DNA of 64,000 bases from an uncultured Clostridia bacterium (lineage in GTDB: Bacteria; Bacillota; Clostridia; Lachnospirales; Lachnospiraceae): positions 1-64,000 of the forward strand of contig CAOKVX010000007.1 in NCBI GenBank assembly GCA_948472945.1, in the 5' to 3' direction. A program made the position numbers and the translations under genes. Shown one piece after another: positions 26,352-35,889 of this stretch. Under the pieces are notes generated by a model. That model was not told the DNA's origin. It made no database searches and saw only the letters and a program-made list of their open reading frames with translations. Position 1 is the first letter of the stretch; each line of letters begins with the position of its first letter.

Positions 26352-27737
26352 TTAGTTTTCAGCCGGTTTATTTTTTCTCATGACAATGTTATATATAATT
26401 GGTATAATGAATAACACAATTATAATTCCTAACATAACATTTCCATTCACAAACTTTGTCAAATTACCAAACAAAATACCAACAAGCGTAAAATCCGTGT
26501 CCGAATAAGTTGTATTTGCAAATCCCATTGAATTTAGTACCGGATACATTGCGGCAATAAGAAATGTTGCAACCACGCCGTGAACAAACGAGCCTGCAAT
26601 GCAGCCTTTTAATCCGCCTCGCGCATTACCGCATACTCCCGCCGTCGCACCACAGAAGAAGTGAAGCACCGCACCCGGAAGCACTATTGCCACCGCAAGT
26701 CCCGCATTTCCCATAAGTGCAAGAATACCTAAAGCAACAATTCCTCCTATAAATGAACAGAAGAAACCAATCAATACTCCGTTTGGCGCGTACGGAAATA
26801 CAATCGGACAGTCGAGCGCCGGTTTAGCGTTTGGCACAAGTTTTTCAGAGATTCCCTTGAACGCCGGAACTATCTCATTAATGAGCATACGCACACCTGA
26901 CAAAACAATGTAAATACCCGCTGAAAACGTAATTGACTGTATTACGGAGTATATTACCCAGTTGTCCTCTCCAATAATTGCAGCCGCTTCCTCGGGAGAC
27001 GAGAAAACCGCTACTCCCGCAACAATGATATAGCACAGGAACATTGCCAGAGCTATCGAAATCGTATTCTCCCTTAAGAAAGACAGCATCGTAGGGAAAT
27101 TAATATCTTCCGTCGTCGTAGTATCTTCTTTTTTTCCAAACAGTTTTCCAATCTGAGCGCTCAGCCAGTAACATGCGCTTCCAAAATGTCCGAGCGCCAG
27201 CGAATCATCCCCGGTAACCTCTTCAATCGTCGGTTGCATAAGCGCCGGAAATATTGTCATCACTAGTCCGAGTAACAGCGCGCCGGCAATTATCAGTTTT
27301 ACACCCGTAAGTCCGCTTATTGTCATTATAATAGATATAAGGCATGACATATAAAGCGCATGGTGTCCGGTCAAAAAAATGTATTTTAACCTTGAAAACC
27401 TTGCAAGAAAAATGTTGGCGCACATTCCAAGTGCAAATATCGAGGCCGTCTGCACAGCATATTCGTTCAGCGCCAGCGAAGCAATCGCTTCGTTATTTGG
27501 CACAACCCCGTCTACATGGAACGCCGCCTGAAACAAATCTCCAAACGGGATAATAGATTTCTGAACAACATCCGCTCCGGCATTTAACACAATAAATCCA
27601 AGTATTGTTTTAATTGTCCCCTTAACGCAGGTCTGTACATTCTGACGCTGGAGAACTAATCCCAGCAATGCAATCAATCCGACAAATATTGCCGGTGTGG
27701 ATAGCACCTGCTGAATAAATTGTAAAACACTATACAT
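26352..27737 (-). CDS. PTS EIIC permease, ascorbate (UlaA) family
   Basis: This roughly 461-aa membrane permease has about 11 hydrophobic segments and the UlaA pattern GLIALLGLVLQRQN at the start, FLTGHHALYMS in the middle and VLPGAVLHFFCGATAGVCGN later. It imports and, with IIB, phosphorylates the sugar. ATG 27737 is preferred; a GTG 12 nt earlier is possible. IIA and IIB genes flank it at 110 nt and 40 nt. No ula catabolic genes (UlaD/E/F/G) are next to the operon in this window, so the substrate is inferred only. Confidence 0.9.
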   Translation of the reverse strand: MYSVLQFIQQVLSTPAIFVGLIALLGLVLQRQNVQTCVKGTIKTILGFIVLNAGADVVQKSIIPFGDLFQAAFHVDGVVPNNEAIASLALNEYAVQTASIFALGMCANIFLARFSRLKYIFLTGHHALYMSCLISIIMTISGLTGVKLIIAGALLLGLVMTIFPALMQPTIEEVTGDDSLALGHFGSACYWLSAQIGKLFGKKEDTTTTEDINFPTMLSFLRENTISIALAMFLCYIIVAGVAVFSSPEEAAAIIGEDNWVIYSVIQSITFSAGIYIVLSGVRMLINEIVPAFKGISEKLVPNAKPALDCPIVFPYAPNGVLIGFFCSFIGGIVALGILALMGNAGLAVAIVLPGAVLHFFCGATAGVCGNARGGLKGCIAGSFVHGVVATFLIAAMYPVLNSMGFANTTYSDTDFTLVGILFGNLTKFVNGNVMLGIIIVLFIIPIIYNIVMRKNKPAEN

Positions 27738-27851
27738 AATTTTCACCACGCCTCAAGCAAAAATATGTTTGTATTTTTATTTGAAGCATTTTATCCTTTC
27801 TACTATAATTTCTTTCACCCTTTTTACTCCTTACATTATCTATTGTATATT

Positions 27852-28286
27852 TTAGATAGTTTCAAAATATTTATACAATGTCTGCACATCCGGAGATTCC
27901 AATATCTTCCTTACCGTATCTTCATCAGACAAAAGCTCCGATATTTTGGACAGCGCATCCAAATGTTTGTCATTGTCCTTAGCCGCCAATGTCACAAACA
28001 GCCTGGCTGCGGCTTCCCTGCCCTCAAATGCAACGTCCTGCCTGAACAACGTAATGCTGATTTGCGTCTCTATCGCTCCCTGTTCGGGTCTTGCATGCGG
28101 CAATGCGATATGGTCCGCTATTACAATATATGGCCCTAACTTTTCTACATTTTCAATAATGCCTTCTTTGTAACGGCTTTCCACAAACCCTCCGCGCTCC
28201 AACGGTAATACAGATATCCTTACCGCGTCCCGCCAGTCATCCGCCTTCTCACAAATCTGAACATTTTCCTGTTTTAGAAGTTTCAT
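27852..28286 (-). CDS. PTS EIIA component, mannitol/fructose/ascorbate type
   Basis: This 144-aa IIA domain (PTS_EIIA_2 fold) has the active-site histidine in ADHIALPHARPEQGA. It receives phosphate from HPr and passes it to IIB. It is the first gene of the operon IIA-IIC-IIB-HPr-EI. AGGAGA precedes ATG 28286. A promoter-like TTGGAA (28345-28350), 17-bp spacer and TGATAT lie upstream on the minus strand. No PRD-type activator is adjacent. Confidence 0.9.
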   Translation of the reverse strand: MKLLKQENVQICEKADDWRDAVRISVLPLERGGFVESRYKEGIIENVEKLGPYIVIADHIALPHARPEQGAIETQISITLFRQDVAFEGREAAARLFVTLAAKDNDKHLDALSKISELLSDEDTVRKILESPDVQTLYKYFETI

Positions 28287-28431
28287 ACAGATTATCTCCT
28301 ATCTGAATTTTTTAAATCGTTTTATTTATTTTTTATATCACCTTATATAGGAATGCTTTCCAATTTTTCATTATTTTATTCTGATAGAAGCTTTGTTCTT
28401 TTATGTGGCCGGGGTATATTTTCCATTACCC

Positions 28432-28471
28432 AAAAAATATAAGGCTGACTGTATGTGTACAATCAACCTTA
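28432..28471 (-). terminator. Rho-independent terminator of the NACHT gene
   Basis: A 14-nt stem with two G-U pairs (28440-28453 with 28458-28471, loop TGTG) is followed on the minus strand by a T6 run at 28438-28433. It lies 34 nt after the NACHT stop. Confidence 0.8.
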
Positions 28472-28504
28472 CATAAAAGACTTAAAATCATAAAATCAAT
28501 ATAA

Positions 28505-31372
28505 CTAACTGTTTTCATTTAACATTTTTTGAATTCTATAATCTTTTATATCCATTTCTCTTTTTCTGTAATCATAAAATAACTTTTTATACAAATTTTC
28601 TCTTTCCAAAATATATAAATCTCGCTTCAACAATGTCTTTTTAAATTCTTCAAAACTTTCACTTTCATTAAAAACTTTCCAAATCCAATGTGTTAGATTA
28701 ATGATTCGCTCTTTATATTCTTCTTTCTTATCTCTCAAAATATCACCAATGTTAAAAAGATAGCCCATAAGAATATTAGTTTTTTTCTCACTGCAATGAA
28801 TCATAAGAATAAGCAACAGTAAAAAATATTCGTTATCATCCGTAGCTTGAATTACTAGATCTAATAAAATTTTTGGCATCGAATAAAAATAAAAAGATTT
28901 ATTAGCCTCAAAATTATAATTAAAAAAAATACTTAATGCCACTTCTAGCTTATCATAAATAATTAACTCAATCACTGAAACATAAACTTGTGGATAATTC
29001 AACGTACTCTCCAGACCATCTCCCAAAAAATACTGAATTAATTTCTCATAATTGTTATCTTTAGACTTTTTACCCCCCTTTTTTCTATATCTACCTCCAA
29101 TATTTTTTATAACTGTAAATAATTCTGAGATATTTGTTATAAATTCCTTATTCGTTTGAACTACAACTTTATGCTTAAATTCATTATCCAAATAATATAA
29201 CGCATCAAGAATTTTTCCCAAATTATTATTTGATACAGCTTCAACACAAAACATTTCTGCTAATATACCGCTATCATATTTTACATCTTGTACTTCCTCA
29301 TCTAATAAATTTCTTCTACGCAAAAAGCTATTAGCATTTTCTACATAACCAGGATAAAACAAAATTGTTTTATTATACCGGGAATGAAACTTAGGTTGTA
29401 GCATATTTTGCGAATAAAGGTCTGCAATAATCATAAAAATATCCATTTTATTATTCATTTTGTCGCTAATTTCTTCTACCTGCAAACTATCAAACAAATA
29501 ATTAATTATAGCCCTATGCTGTTTGGGATCATCCTTTTGTATAATTACCTCTATAATTAACCTAGATAACTCGTCGTTATTTGCATCTCCAATCCACTCC
29601 TGCAGCAAGTGAATCAAGTCCCCATTTTCATATTCTTTCGTAAAATACACCGCCAAAAAGTATTCATAAAATGTCTTATGCGCAAAATCTAAAACATCTT
29701 CATCTATCTCCCGAATAAGTTCCGTCCTGTCAACCAAATACTCCGAATATTGTTTTACTGCATCTCCCCAATTTATTTTATCTTCAACTTCTATAGCATT
29801 AAATACAGACTCTTTTAACTCATCATAACTAAATCTATAACCAATATTTTCTTTAATGTGAGAATATTTATAAAAAGCTATTTTAGGTACAACGGAATCT
29901 ATTACCAAAATATTTTTTGCTTTTTCGCTTAATATATATGCCCCTTTCCTATCTTCCCTGACTTCCAAAAACGTTTCAATACACTTTTTATAAAATTCTA
30001 CTCTTCTATTAGGTAAATTTTTTTGTATATCAAAAATAATTAATGCTAAAATTAGAACAATAGGGTTTCTGATAAGATTATCACATCTGGCTCTTTTAAC
30101 TTCTTTCGAGAACTTATCCCAAAAATCTTTAAAATCTTTCTTGAGATAATTAGAACAAAACCAATTTTGGCTATATTTTTTTATTTGAGCGTCTCCAAAA
30201 TCGTTAATTTTAATATGAAGAAAGCTATCGTCAAAACTATTTCTTAAATATCCTGCCTCTCGAGATGATATAATAAACTTATTAAGATAGTATATTTCAC
30301 AAAAATCTGCTATCACATTTCTAACCTTATCTCTTACAGGCTGCGTAGGTATCTCATCAAGCGCATCTAGGATAATTAAACATCTACCACTATCTAAGAA
30401 CTCGGATAATATTGATTCAATTTCAGAAAAACTTAATTTTGTCCGCTTTATTTTTCTACTAAATTCAGTTGCAATACACCAAAGTAAGTCTTTTTTATTT
30501 TCGCCTATTTCTTTTGCATACTCTTTTAAATCAATCTTGATTTTTACAGAATATGAATCATACATTTTTTCGTAATTACAAAATAAATAATTCAACGTGG
30601 TAGACTTTCCTAATCCCGCAGCGCCAATTAAAACTATTTTATTGCCAATTTTAAAAAAATCTTTCAATTGAATTAACTCTATACGCTCTAAACCCTCTTT
30701 GTATATATCGCGTGATTCTTTTGTAAAATAATATGAAAAGGTATTTTCCACATAAAACTTGTCAATATTTTGTGCTTTTCTATTTTCAGCTCCGGATATT
30801 CCTGTAAAACGAATAATTCCATACTCCTTTTTGCATACTTCATGATATGCGTTGATATCTTCATCTATTATCTGCACTTTATTATTGCTTAAAGAGGCAA
30901 AATATTTCTTCATATTTTCTTCACTTTCAGATATCTTTGCTATAATAGCCCTATTTGATATTGTCATTAATTGATATAAAACATTTAGTTCTTTTGATTC
31001 AATTATCATTTTATGCAGATACTCTTCATATAATTCTTGTAACTTGCGTACAAAATTTCTCACCTCTAAATGATTTATAGCCGGACATTTCTGATATATG
31101 TACTCTTCTATATTATTTATATATTCCGTATTGCTAAATCCATCTCTAAGTGAACAAAAATAGTTTTTAATTATTTCAATAAAATTTCTACCCTGAACCA
31201 ATAAATAAAAATCACTACAATCTAACGAAGTATCTGCAAAAGAGTTAAGATTTTCTATTATTATTGTATTAATTTTATTATTACATTTCTCCCTTTTTCT
31301 CTTATCTAACCAATTAATGCATATGGCTTCACCTATTGCTGATACTATTGATAATGTAATATCCTCCCACAT
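28505..31372 (-). CDS. NACHT-domain STAND NTPase, candidate antiphage defence protein
   Basis: This 955-aa protein has an N-terminal helical region (1-240), then a NACHT module: Walker A GAAGLGKST (250-258), Walker B LIILDALDE (332-340) with the extra acidic residues typical of NACHT, and sensor IISSRE near 368. The remaining about 570 residues are mostly helical, without an obvious nuclease, protease or TIR effector and without recognisable LRR, TPR or WD repeats. Bacterial NACHT proteins are known antiphage sensors. The gene is much more AT-rich than its neighbours, stands alone with its own terminator, and has a clear GGGAGG SD, all consistent with horizontal gain. Effector and trigger are unknown. 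Confidence 0.85.
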   Translation of the reverse strand: MWEDITLSIVSAIGEAICINWLDKRKREKCNNKINTIIIENLNSFADTSLDCSDFYLLVQGRNFIEIIKNYFCSLRDGFSNTEYINNIEEYIYQKCPAINHLEVRNFVRKLQELYEEYLHKMIIESKELNVLYQLMTISNRAIIAKISESEENMKKYFASLSNNKVQIIDEDINAYHEVCKKEYGIIRFTGISGAENRKAQNIDKFYVENTFSYYFTKESRDIYKEGLERIELIQLKDFFKIGNKIVLIGAAGLGKSTTLNYLFCNYEKMYDSYSVKIKIDLKEYAKEIGENKKDLLWCIATEFSRKIKRTKLSFSEIESILSEFLDSGRCLIILDALDEIPTQPVRDKVRNVIADFCEIYYLNKFIISSREAGYLRNSFDDSFLHIKINDFGDAQIKKYSQNWFCSNYLKKDFKDFWDKFSKEVKRARCDNLIRNPIVLILALIIFDIQKNLPNRRVEFYKKCIETFLEVREDRKGAYILSEKAKNILVIDSVVPKIAFYKYSHIKENIGYRFSYDELKESVFNAIEVEDKINWGDAVKQYSEYLVDRTELIREIDEDVLDFAHKTFYEYFLAVYFTKEYENGDLIHLLQEWIGDANNDELSRLIIEVIIQKDDPKQHRAIINYLFDSLQVEEISDKMNNKMDIFMIIADLYSQNMLQPKFHSRYNKTILFYPGYVENANSFLRRRNLLDEEVQDVKYDSGILAEMFCVEAVSNNNLGKILDALYYLDNEFKHKVVVQTNKEFITNISELFTVIKNIGGRYRKKGGKKSKDNNYEKLIQYFLGDGLESTLNYPQVYVSVIELIIYDKLEVALSIFFNYNFEANKSFYFYSMPKILLDLVIQATDDNEYFLLLLILMIHCSEKKTNILMGYLFNIGDILRDKKEEYKERIINLTHWIWKVFNESESFEEFKKTLLKRDLYILERENLYKKLFYDYRKREMDIKDYRIQKMLNENS

Positions 31373-31742
31373 CTCTTTTCCTCCCTTGTCTGATATCTCA
31401 AATAATTACTGCATACAAATTTACTTATTTCTATATATTACCACATAATCGCTTATTTTTCTACAAGAATTATTCAATATATACAACTGTGTTGCTGCCT
31501 TGCACAAAATGTACAATTTCATTTTTTCTGTTTCATAACGGTTTCTGATAATACTTTTGCGCGTGATATTATTTCGCCTACACGCTCTCTACTAAATTTA
31601 TTTTATAATTTTCTTCTGTGTATATTTTACAACGTCACAATACAACATCAACCGGTTCAACTTCAGTCTTTCCCTTTAAAACATCAAAAAAGAACCCAAC
31701 TCTGAATACTCCAGAATTAGGTTCTTTTTTCAATCTTGCTTA
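31373..31742. other. AT-rich intergenic region upstream of NACHT gene
   Basis: These 370 bases hold the NACHT promoter region (candidate minus-strand TTGTGC, 18 bp, TATATT near 31485-31515) and the bidirectional terminator at 31686-31731. No other ORF with an SD is visible. Confidence 0.5.
31686..31731. terminator. Bidirectional terminator
   Basis: AAAAAGAACC and GGTTCTTTTTT at the two ends pair, extended inward by AACTCTG/CAGAATT with G-U pairs. A/T runs on both sides allow termination in either direction. It follows the PIN-domain remnant. Confidence 0.75.
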
Positions 31743-31872
31743 TTAGACACTCCCGAGCAACATTTTCAGTTTCTTATCAAATGTTCTAACCTCATACCCC
31801 TTTACACGGTTATAAGCATATAATATACAATCTACAAAATCTAAATTTTGTTTTGCATATGTCTCCAGTCCA
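31743..31872 (-). pseudogene. C-terminal remnant of a PIN-domain (VapC-like) toxin
   Basis: The last about 42 codons before the stop at 31743 read like the end of a PIN ribonuclease: YAKQNLDFVDCILYAYNRV followed by EVRTFDKKLKMLL, including the late acidic residues of the PIN active site. The frame stays open to 32036, but the upstream part is hairpin-rich intergenic DNA, including the ppdK terminator, and has no PIN N-terminus. The toxin's first half and any antitoxin gene are missing, so this is a decayed toxin-antitoxin module. Confidence 0.6.
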
Positions 31873-31899
31873 AGCCATAATAACCCTGTAATGCAAGCA

Positions 31900-31975
31900 T
31901 GGCTGCTTAGGTCTAAACTCCGTTCCGGTCCGTCCTTAACAAGCGTCCCCCGGACGCTTAGGACCGTTGCTCGCG
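31900..31975. repeat. GC-rich hairpin cluster inserted near the PIN remnant
   Basis: AAGCGTCC pairs with GGACGCTT around a short loop (about 31940-31958), and GGTCC/GGACC and GCTTAGG/CCTAAGC partners lie outside. The block is clearly richer in GC than the surrounding sequence and resembles the other intergenic hairpin elements in architecture. Confidence 0.5.
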
Positions 31976-31979
31976 GGAA

Positions 31980-32017
31980 TAAAATAAGCGTACCACTATC
32001 TCTAATGATACGCTTAT
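31980..32017 (-). terminator. Probable terminator of ppdK
   Basis: ATAAGCGTA (31984-31992) pairs with TACGCTTAT (32009-32017). On the minus strand it is followed by TTTTATT. It lies about 142 nt past the ppdK stop. Confidence 0.6.
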
Positions 32018-32158
32018 CATAATTCATTCTAATCAAGGTCGATATAAACGGTTAAATTTGTTTCTCTCCATTGATTCTTCCTTACATACTGTCCGTTAGA
32101 CTTTCGATAAGCTGCCGCCTGCTCGAAATATAGCGGTAATTCAAAGGAAAGAGAACTC

Positions 32159-34783
32159 CTACCTACTTTGTATAGCCGCCTGCGCAGCAGAAAGCCTTGC
32201 AATAGGAACCCTGAACGGTGAACAGGACACATAATCAAGGCCTATGCTGTTGCAGAATTCTATGCTCGAAGGATCGCCTCCGTGCTCGCCGCAGATGCCC
32301 ATGTGTAGCTTGCCGTTCACAGGTTTTCCTTTTTCGATAGCCATCTCCATAAGCTTTCCTACTCCGTTACGGTCAAGCTTCGCAAACGGGTCGCTCTCAA
32401 AAATTTTAGCTTTGTAGTAGGCCTCGAGGAATTTGCCTGAGTCGTCTCTTGAAAATCCGAATGTGAGCTGAGTCAGGTCGTTTGTGCCAAAGCAGAAGAA
32501 ATCAGCTTCAGCTGCAATCTCATCGGCAGTAATGCACGCACGCGGAATCTCAACCATCGTACCAATCTCATATTTCATGCCGCTTCCAGCCGCCGCAATC
32601 TCCTTGTCGGCAGTTTCAGCAACTATCTTTTTGATATATACAAACTCCTTTGCTTCACCTATGAGCGGTATCATAATTTCCGGCACTATATTCCAGTCAG
32701 GATGGGATTTGTTAACATTAATTGCCGCCCTTATAACCGCTCTTGTCTGCATCTTAGCAATCTCAGGGTATGTCACCGCAAGACGGCAGCCCCTGTGTCC
32801 CATCATAGGGTTGAATTCATGAAGGGAGTCAATAATGGACCTGACCTCCCCGACAGTTTTTCCTTTGGCGTCGGCAAGCTTTCTGATGTCCGCATCCTCT
32901 GTAGGAACAAACTCATGCAGAGGCGGGTCAAGGAACCTAATTGTTACAGGGCATCCCTCGAGCGCTTCATACAACTTTTCAAAATCTCCCTGCTGCATAG
33001 GAAGAATCTTTTCAAGCGCCGCCTCCCTTTCCTCAACTGTATCTGAACAAATCATCTCGCGGAAAGCGTCGATTCTGTCGCCCTCAAAGAACATGTGCTC
33101 CGTACGGCACAAACCGATACCCTCGGCGCCGAGCTCCCTAGCCTTTTTAGCATCGGCGGGAGTGTCCGCATTAGTCCTTACCTTGAGAGTCCTGAACGAA
33201 TCTGCCCACTGCATAATAGTCTCAAACTCACCGGCTATATCAGCGTCCACCGTAGGAATAATTCCATCGTAAATCTTACCGGTCGAGCCATCAATAGATA
33301 TCTCGTCGCCCTCAGTATACTCTTTTCCCGAAAGCGTAAATTTTTTAGCAGCCTCATTCATCGCTATATCACCGCAGCCTGACACACAGCATTTGCCCAT
33401 TCCCCTGGCAACGACAGCGGCATGTGAGGTTCTTCCCCCGCGCACCGTAAGTATTCCCTGAGCGGCTTTCATCCCCTCTATATCCTCGGGAGATGTTTCA
33501 AGGCGCACAAGAATTACATTCTCGCCCCTTGAATTCCACTCTATGGCGTCCTCTGCCGTAAATACAACTTTTCCGCATGCGGAACCGGGTGATGCGCCGA
33601 TGGCATTTCCTATTACCTCCGCGTTATTTAACGCGGCAGAGTCAAACTGAGGATGAAGCAGTGCGTCAAGGTTACGCGGCTCTATCATCGACACGGCTTT
33701 CTCTTTTGTAATCATGCCCTCTTCAACAAGGTCGCACGCAATCTTAAGGGCGGCCTGAGGAGTTCTCTTGCCGTTACGTGTCTGGAGCATGTACAACTTT
33801 TTGTCCTCAATAGTAAACTCCATATCCTGCATATCCCGGTAATGGTTTTCAAGTATATCGCATATCTCCTTAAACTGCTTAAATACCTCCGGCATAGTAT
33901 CGGCCATTTCTTCTATCTTCTTAGGAGTACGGACTCCGGCGACTACGTCCTCTCCCTGTGCATTCATCAGAAACTCTCCGTCAAGCTTCTTCTCACCCGT
34001 CGAAGGATTGCGCGTAAATGCTACTCCTGTTCCCGAAGTATCACCCATATTTCCAAATGCCATCATCTGAACATTTACTGCGGTTCCCCAAGAGTACGGT
34101 ATATCATTATCGCGTCTGTATACATTGGCCCGCTCATTGTCCCATGAACGGAATACCGCTTTGATTGCAGCCATAAGCTGCTCCTTAGGGTCGTCAGGAA
34201 AATCTTGTCCTATTTTCTTTTTGTATTCAGCCTTAAAGCGTTCAGCAAGCTCCTTTAAGTCGTCCGCAGTAAGCTCAACGTCCTGTGTTATACCTTTCTT
34301 ACTTTTAAGCTCGTCTATGAGCTCCTCAAAATACTTCTTTCCTACTTCCATTACAACATCAGAAAACATCTGTATGAATCTTCTATAGCAGTCCCACGCC
34401 CATCTCGGGTTGCCTGATTTTTTTGCAAGTACCCCGACTACCTCGTCATTCAGACCGAGATTAAGGATTGTATCCATCATTCCCGGCATAGACGCTCTGG
34501 CTCCGGAGCGCACGGAGACAAGCAAAGGATTTTCCTTGTCACCAAACTTTTTACCTGTTATATCTTCCATCTTCGCGATGTATTCCATAATCTGTTCCTG
34601 AATCTCATCATTTATAGTCTCACCGTCTCTGTAATACTGTGTACACGCCTCCGTCGTAATTGTAAATCCCTGCGGAACCGGAAGCCCGATTTTAGTCATC
34701 TCAGCAAGATTAGCCCCTTTTCCACCGAGAAGATTACGCATGCCGGCATCACCTTCAGTAAACAAATAAACCCATTTTGTCAT
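32159..34783 (-). CDS. ppdK: Pyruvate, phosphate dikinase
   Basis: This 874-aa enzyme interconverts pyruvate + ATP + Pi and PEP + AMP + PPi, in glycolysis or gluconeogenesis of PPi-using anaerobes. Domains in order are an ATP-grasp nucleotide domain (LLGGKGANLAEM start), the swivelling phosphohistidine domain with H454 in GGRTSHAAVVARGMG, and a PEP/pyruvate TIM barrel with FGTNDLTQLTFGFSRDD and the catalytic cysteine in GICGEHGGDP. The length matches the family. AGGAGG precedes ATG 34783. A promoter with TTGTTA-17-TATGCT lies 86-114 nt upstream. It is transcribed alone. Confidence 0.96.
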   Translation of the reverse strand: MTKWVYLFTEGDAGMRNLLGGKGANLAEMTKIGLPVPQGFTITTEACTQYYRDGETINDEIQEQIMEYIAKMEDITGKKFGDKENPLLVSVRSGARASMPGMMDTILNLGLNDEVVGVLAKKSGNPRWAWDCYRRFIQMFSDVVMEVGKKYFEELIDELKSKKGITQDVELTADDLKELAERFKAEYKKKIGQDFPDDPKEQLMAAIKAVFRSWDNERANVYRRDNDIPYSWGTAVNVQMMAFGNMGDTSGTGVAFTRNPSTGEKKLDGEFLMNAQGEDVVAGVRTPKKIEEMADTMPEVFKQFKEICDILENHYRDMQDMEFTIEDKKLYMLQTRNGKRTPQAALKIACDLVEEGMITKEKAVSMIEPRNLDALLHPQFDSAALNNAEVIGNAIGASPGSACGKVVFTAEDAIEWNSRGENVILVRLETSPEDIEGMKAAQGILTVRGGRTSHAAVVARGMGKCCVSGCGDIAMNEAAKKFTLSGKEYTEGDEISIDGSTGKIYDGIIPTVDADIAGEFETIMQWADSFRTLKVRTNADTPADAKKARELGAEGIGLCRTEHMFFEGDRIDAFREMICSDTVEEREAALEKILPMQQGDFEKLYEALEGCPVTIRFLDPPLHEFVPTEDADIRKLADAKGKTVGEVRSIIDSLHEFNPMMGHRGCRLAVTYPEIAKMQTRAVIRAAINVNKSHPDWNIVPEIMIPLIGEAKEFVYIKKIVAETADKEIAAAGSGMKYEIGTMVEIPRACITADEIAAEADFFCFGTNDLTQLTFGFSRDDSGKFLEAYYKAKIFESDPFAKLDRNGVGKLMEMAIEKGKPVNGKLHMGICGEHGGDPSSIEFCNSIGLDYVSCSPFRVPIARLSAAQAAIQSR

Positions 34784-34868
34784 ACAATACCTCCTGATTC
34801 TACTCTTCTTTTTCTCTGATTTTCTTCATTAATTGCTATTGACACATAACAAAAGCCTGTGTAACAAG

Positions 34869-34897
34869 CATAACATATATGGTATAATTTAACAACA
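34869..34897 (-). promoter_or_regulatory. SigA-type promoter of ppdK
   Basis: Minus-strand TTGTTA (34897-34892), spacer of 17 bp, TATGCT (34874-34869). The leader would be about 80 nt. Confidence 0.55.
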
Positions 34898-34974
34898 TAA
34901 ATAACAAGAATAAAGAAATATATTAAGAATATGCAAAGTTTTGTTATATTAAACTTTTATTATATAAGAAAAAG

Positions 34975-35862
34975 TCACTGCCCTTTTATAAAAGGAATTG
35001 CCCGCGCGTGGTTCTTTATAAACACCTCGGAAAACTCGCCCCCGAACTCGCCGTCAACAGTCCACGGCACCGGTTTATCAAATATAATCTTTATGTCTTC
35101 AATATGAAAATACCTGAAATACTTACAATTTACGTCGCTGCCAAGAAGTGCGTTAATTATAGACTGCAATTCTACCACATTTCTCGGGGATTTTATAAAA
35201 AAAGCCTCAAGTTTCCCGTCATCCAATGCGACATTATCGTCAAACAAAGATAGAAATCCTCCCACTGAAAATGAATTAGTAACCATTCCAAATATAAACT
35301 CATCCTCTATATGCATATCTCCAATTTCAATTTTTACTTTGTACTTCCTTATACTCGGCAACCTTTTTACACCCTCAAGAAAATACGCAATCTTTCCCAG
35401 AATATTCTTAAAAAACTGCGACGTCTCATATGATACCTCGGTAAATGCTCCAAACGCAGCAATATAGTCAAAATAATCGCCGTTCATCTCACCGACGTCA
35501 CATAGAAACGGCGAACCAGTCACAGCAACCTCCGCCGCATCAGCCATATTAGACGGAAGATTAAATGATTGAGCAAAGTCATTGACGGTTCCGGCCGGAA
35601 TATACCCGCAGGGGACCTTATGTTCAAGTTTCATAAGGCCGTCCGTCACGTCATTTAGCGTTCCATCCCCTCCACTGCAGACTATCCTGTCAAAGCGTTC
35701 AGCGTTCTCCTCTACAATCCTGGCTCCGTCCCCTTTCTTACCTGTAGGGTAGACTGTCACCTCATATCCATGCCTGCAGAACAGTTCTATTATCACTGAC
35801 AGATTATTGCATATTACGCCGCGCCCTGCTTTTGGATTGTATATCAGCAGCAATTTATCCAT
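34975..35862 (-). CDS. Diacylglycerol/lipid kinase family protein (YegS/BmrU-like)
   Basis: This 295-aa soluble kinase has the DAGK catalytic-domain motifs LLIYNPKAGRG, VCSGGDGTLNDVTDGL (nucleotide-binding glycine loop) and CGYIPAGTVNDFAQSF. It likely phosphorylates diacylglycerol or a related lipid at the membrane face. GGGGAGG precedes ATG 35862. It lies 27 nt downstream of queA on the same strand, probably co-transcribed. The precise lipid is not known. Confidence 0.9.
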   Translation of the reverse strand: MDKLLLIYNPKAGRGVICNNLSVIIELFCRHGYEVTVYPTGKKGDGARIVEENAERFDRIVCSGGDGTLNDVTDGLMKLEHKVPCGYIPAGTVNDFAQSFNLPSNMADAAEVAVTGSPFLCDVGEMNGDYFDYIAAFGAFTEVSYETSQFFKNILGKIAYFLEGVKRLPSIRKYKVKIEIGDMHIEDEFIFGMVTNSFSVGGFLSLFDDNVALDDGKLEAFFIKSPRNVVELQSIINALLGSDVNCKYFRYFHIEDIKIIFDKPVPWTVDGEFGGEFSEVFIKNHARAIPFIKGQ

Positions 35863-35889
35863 TTATAATCCTCCCCAAATAATAAATAA

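Noticed and set aside
31873..32036. Upstream extension of the PIN-like frame
   Set aside because: It covers the ppdK terminator and GC-rich hairpins and has no PIN N-terminal residues, so it is not taken as real coding sequence.
32029..32238. 69-codon minus-strand frame overlapping the end of ppdK
   Set aside because: It runs in a different frame inside ppdK codons, has no SD and no recognisable domain.
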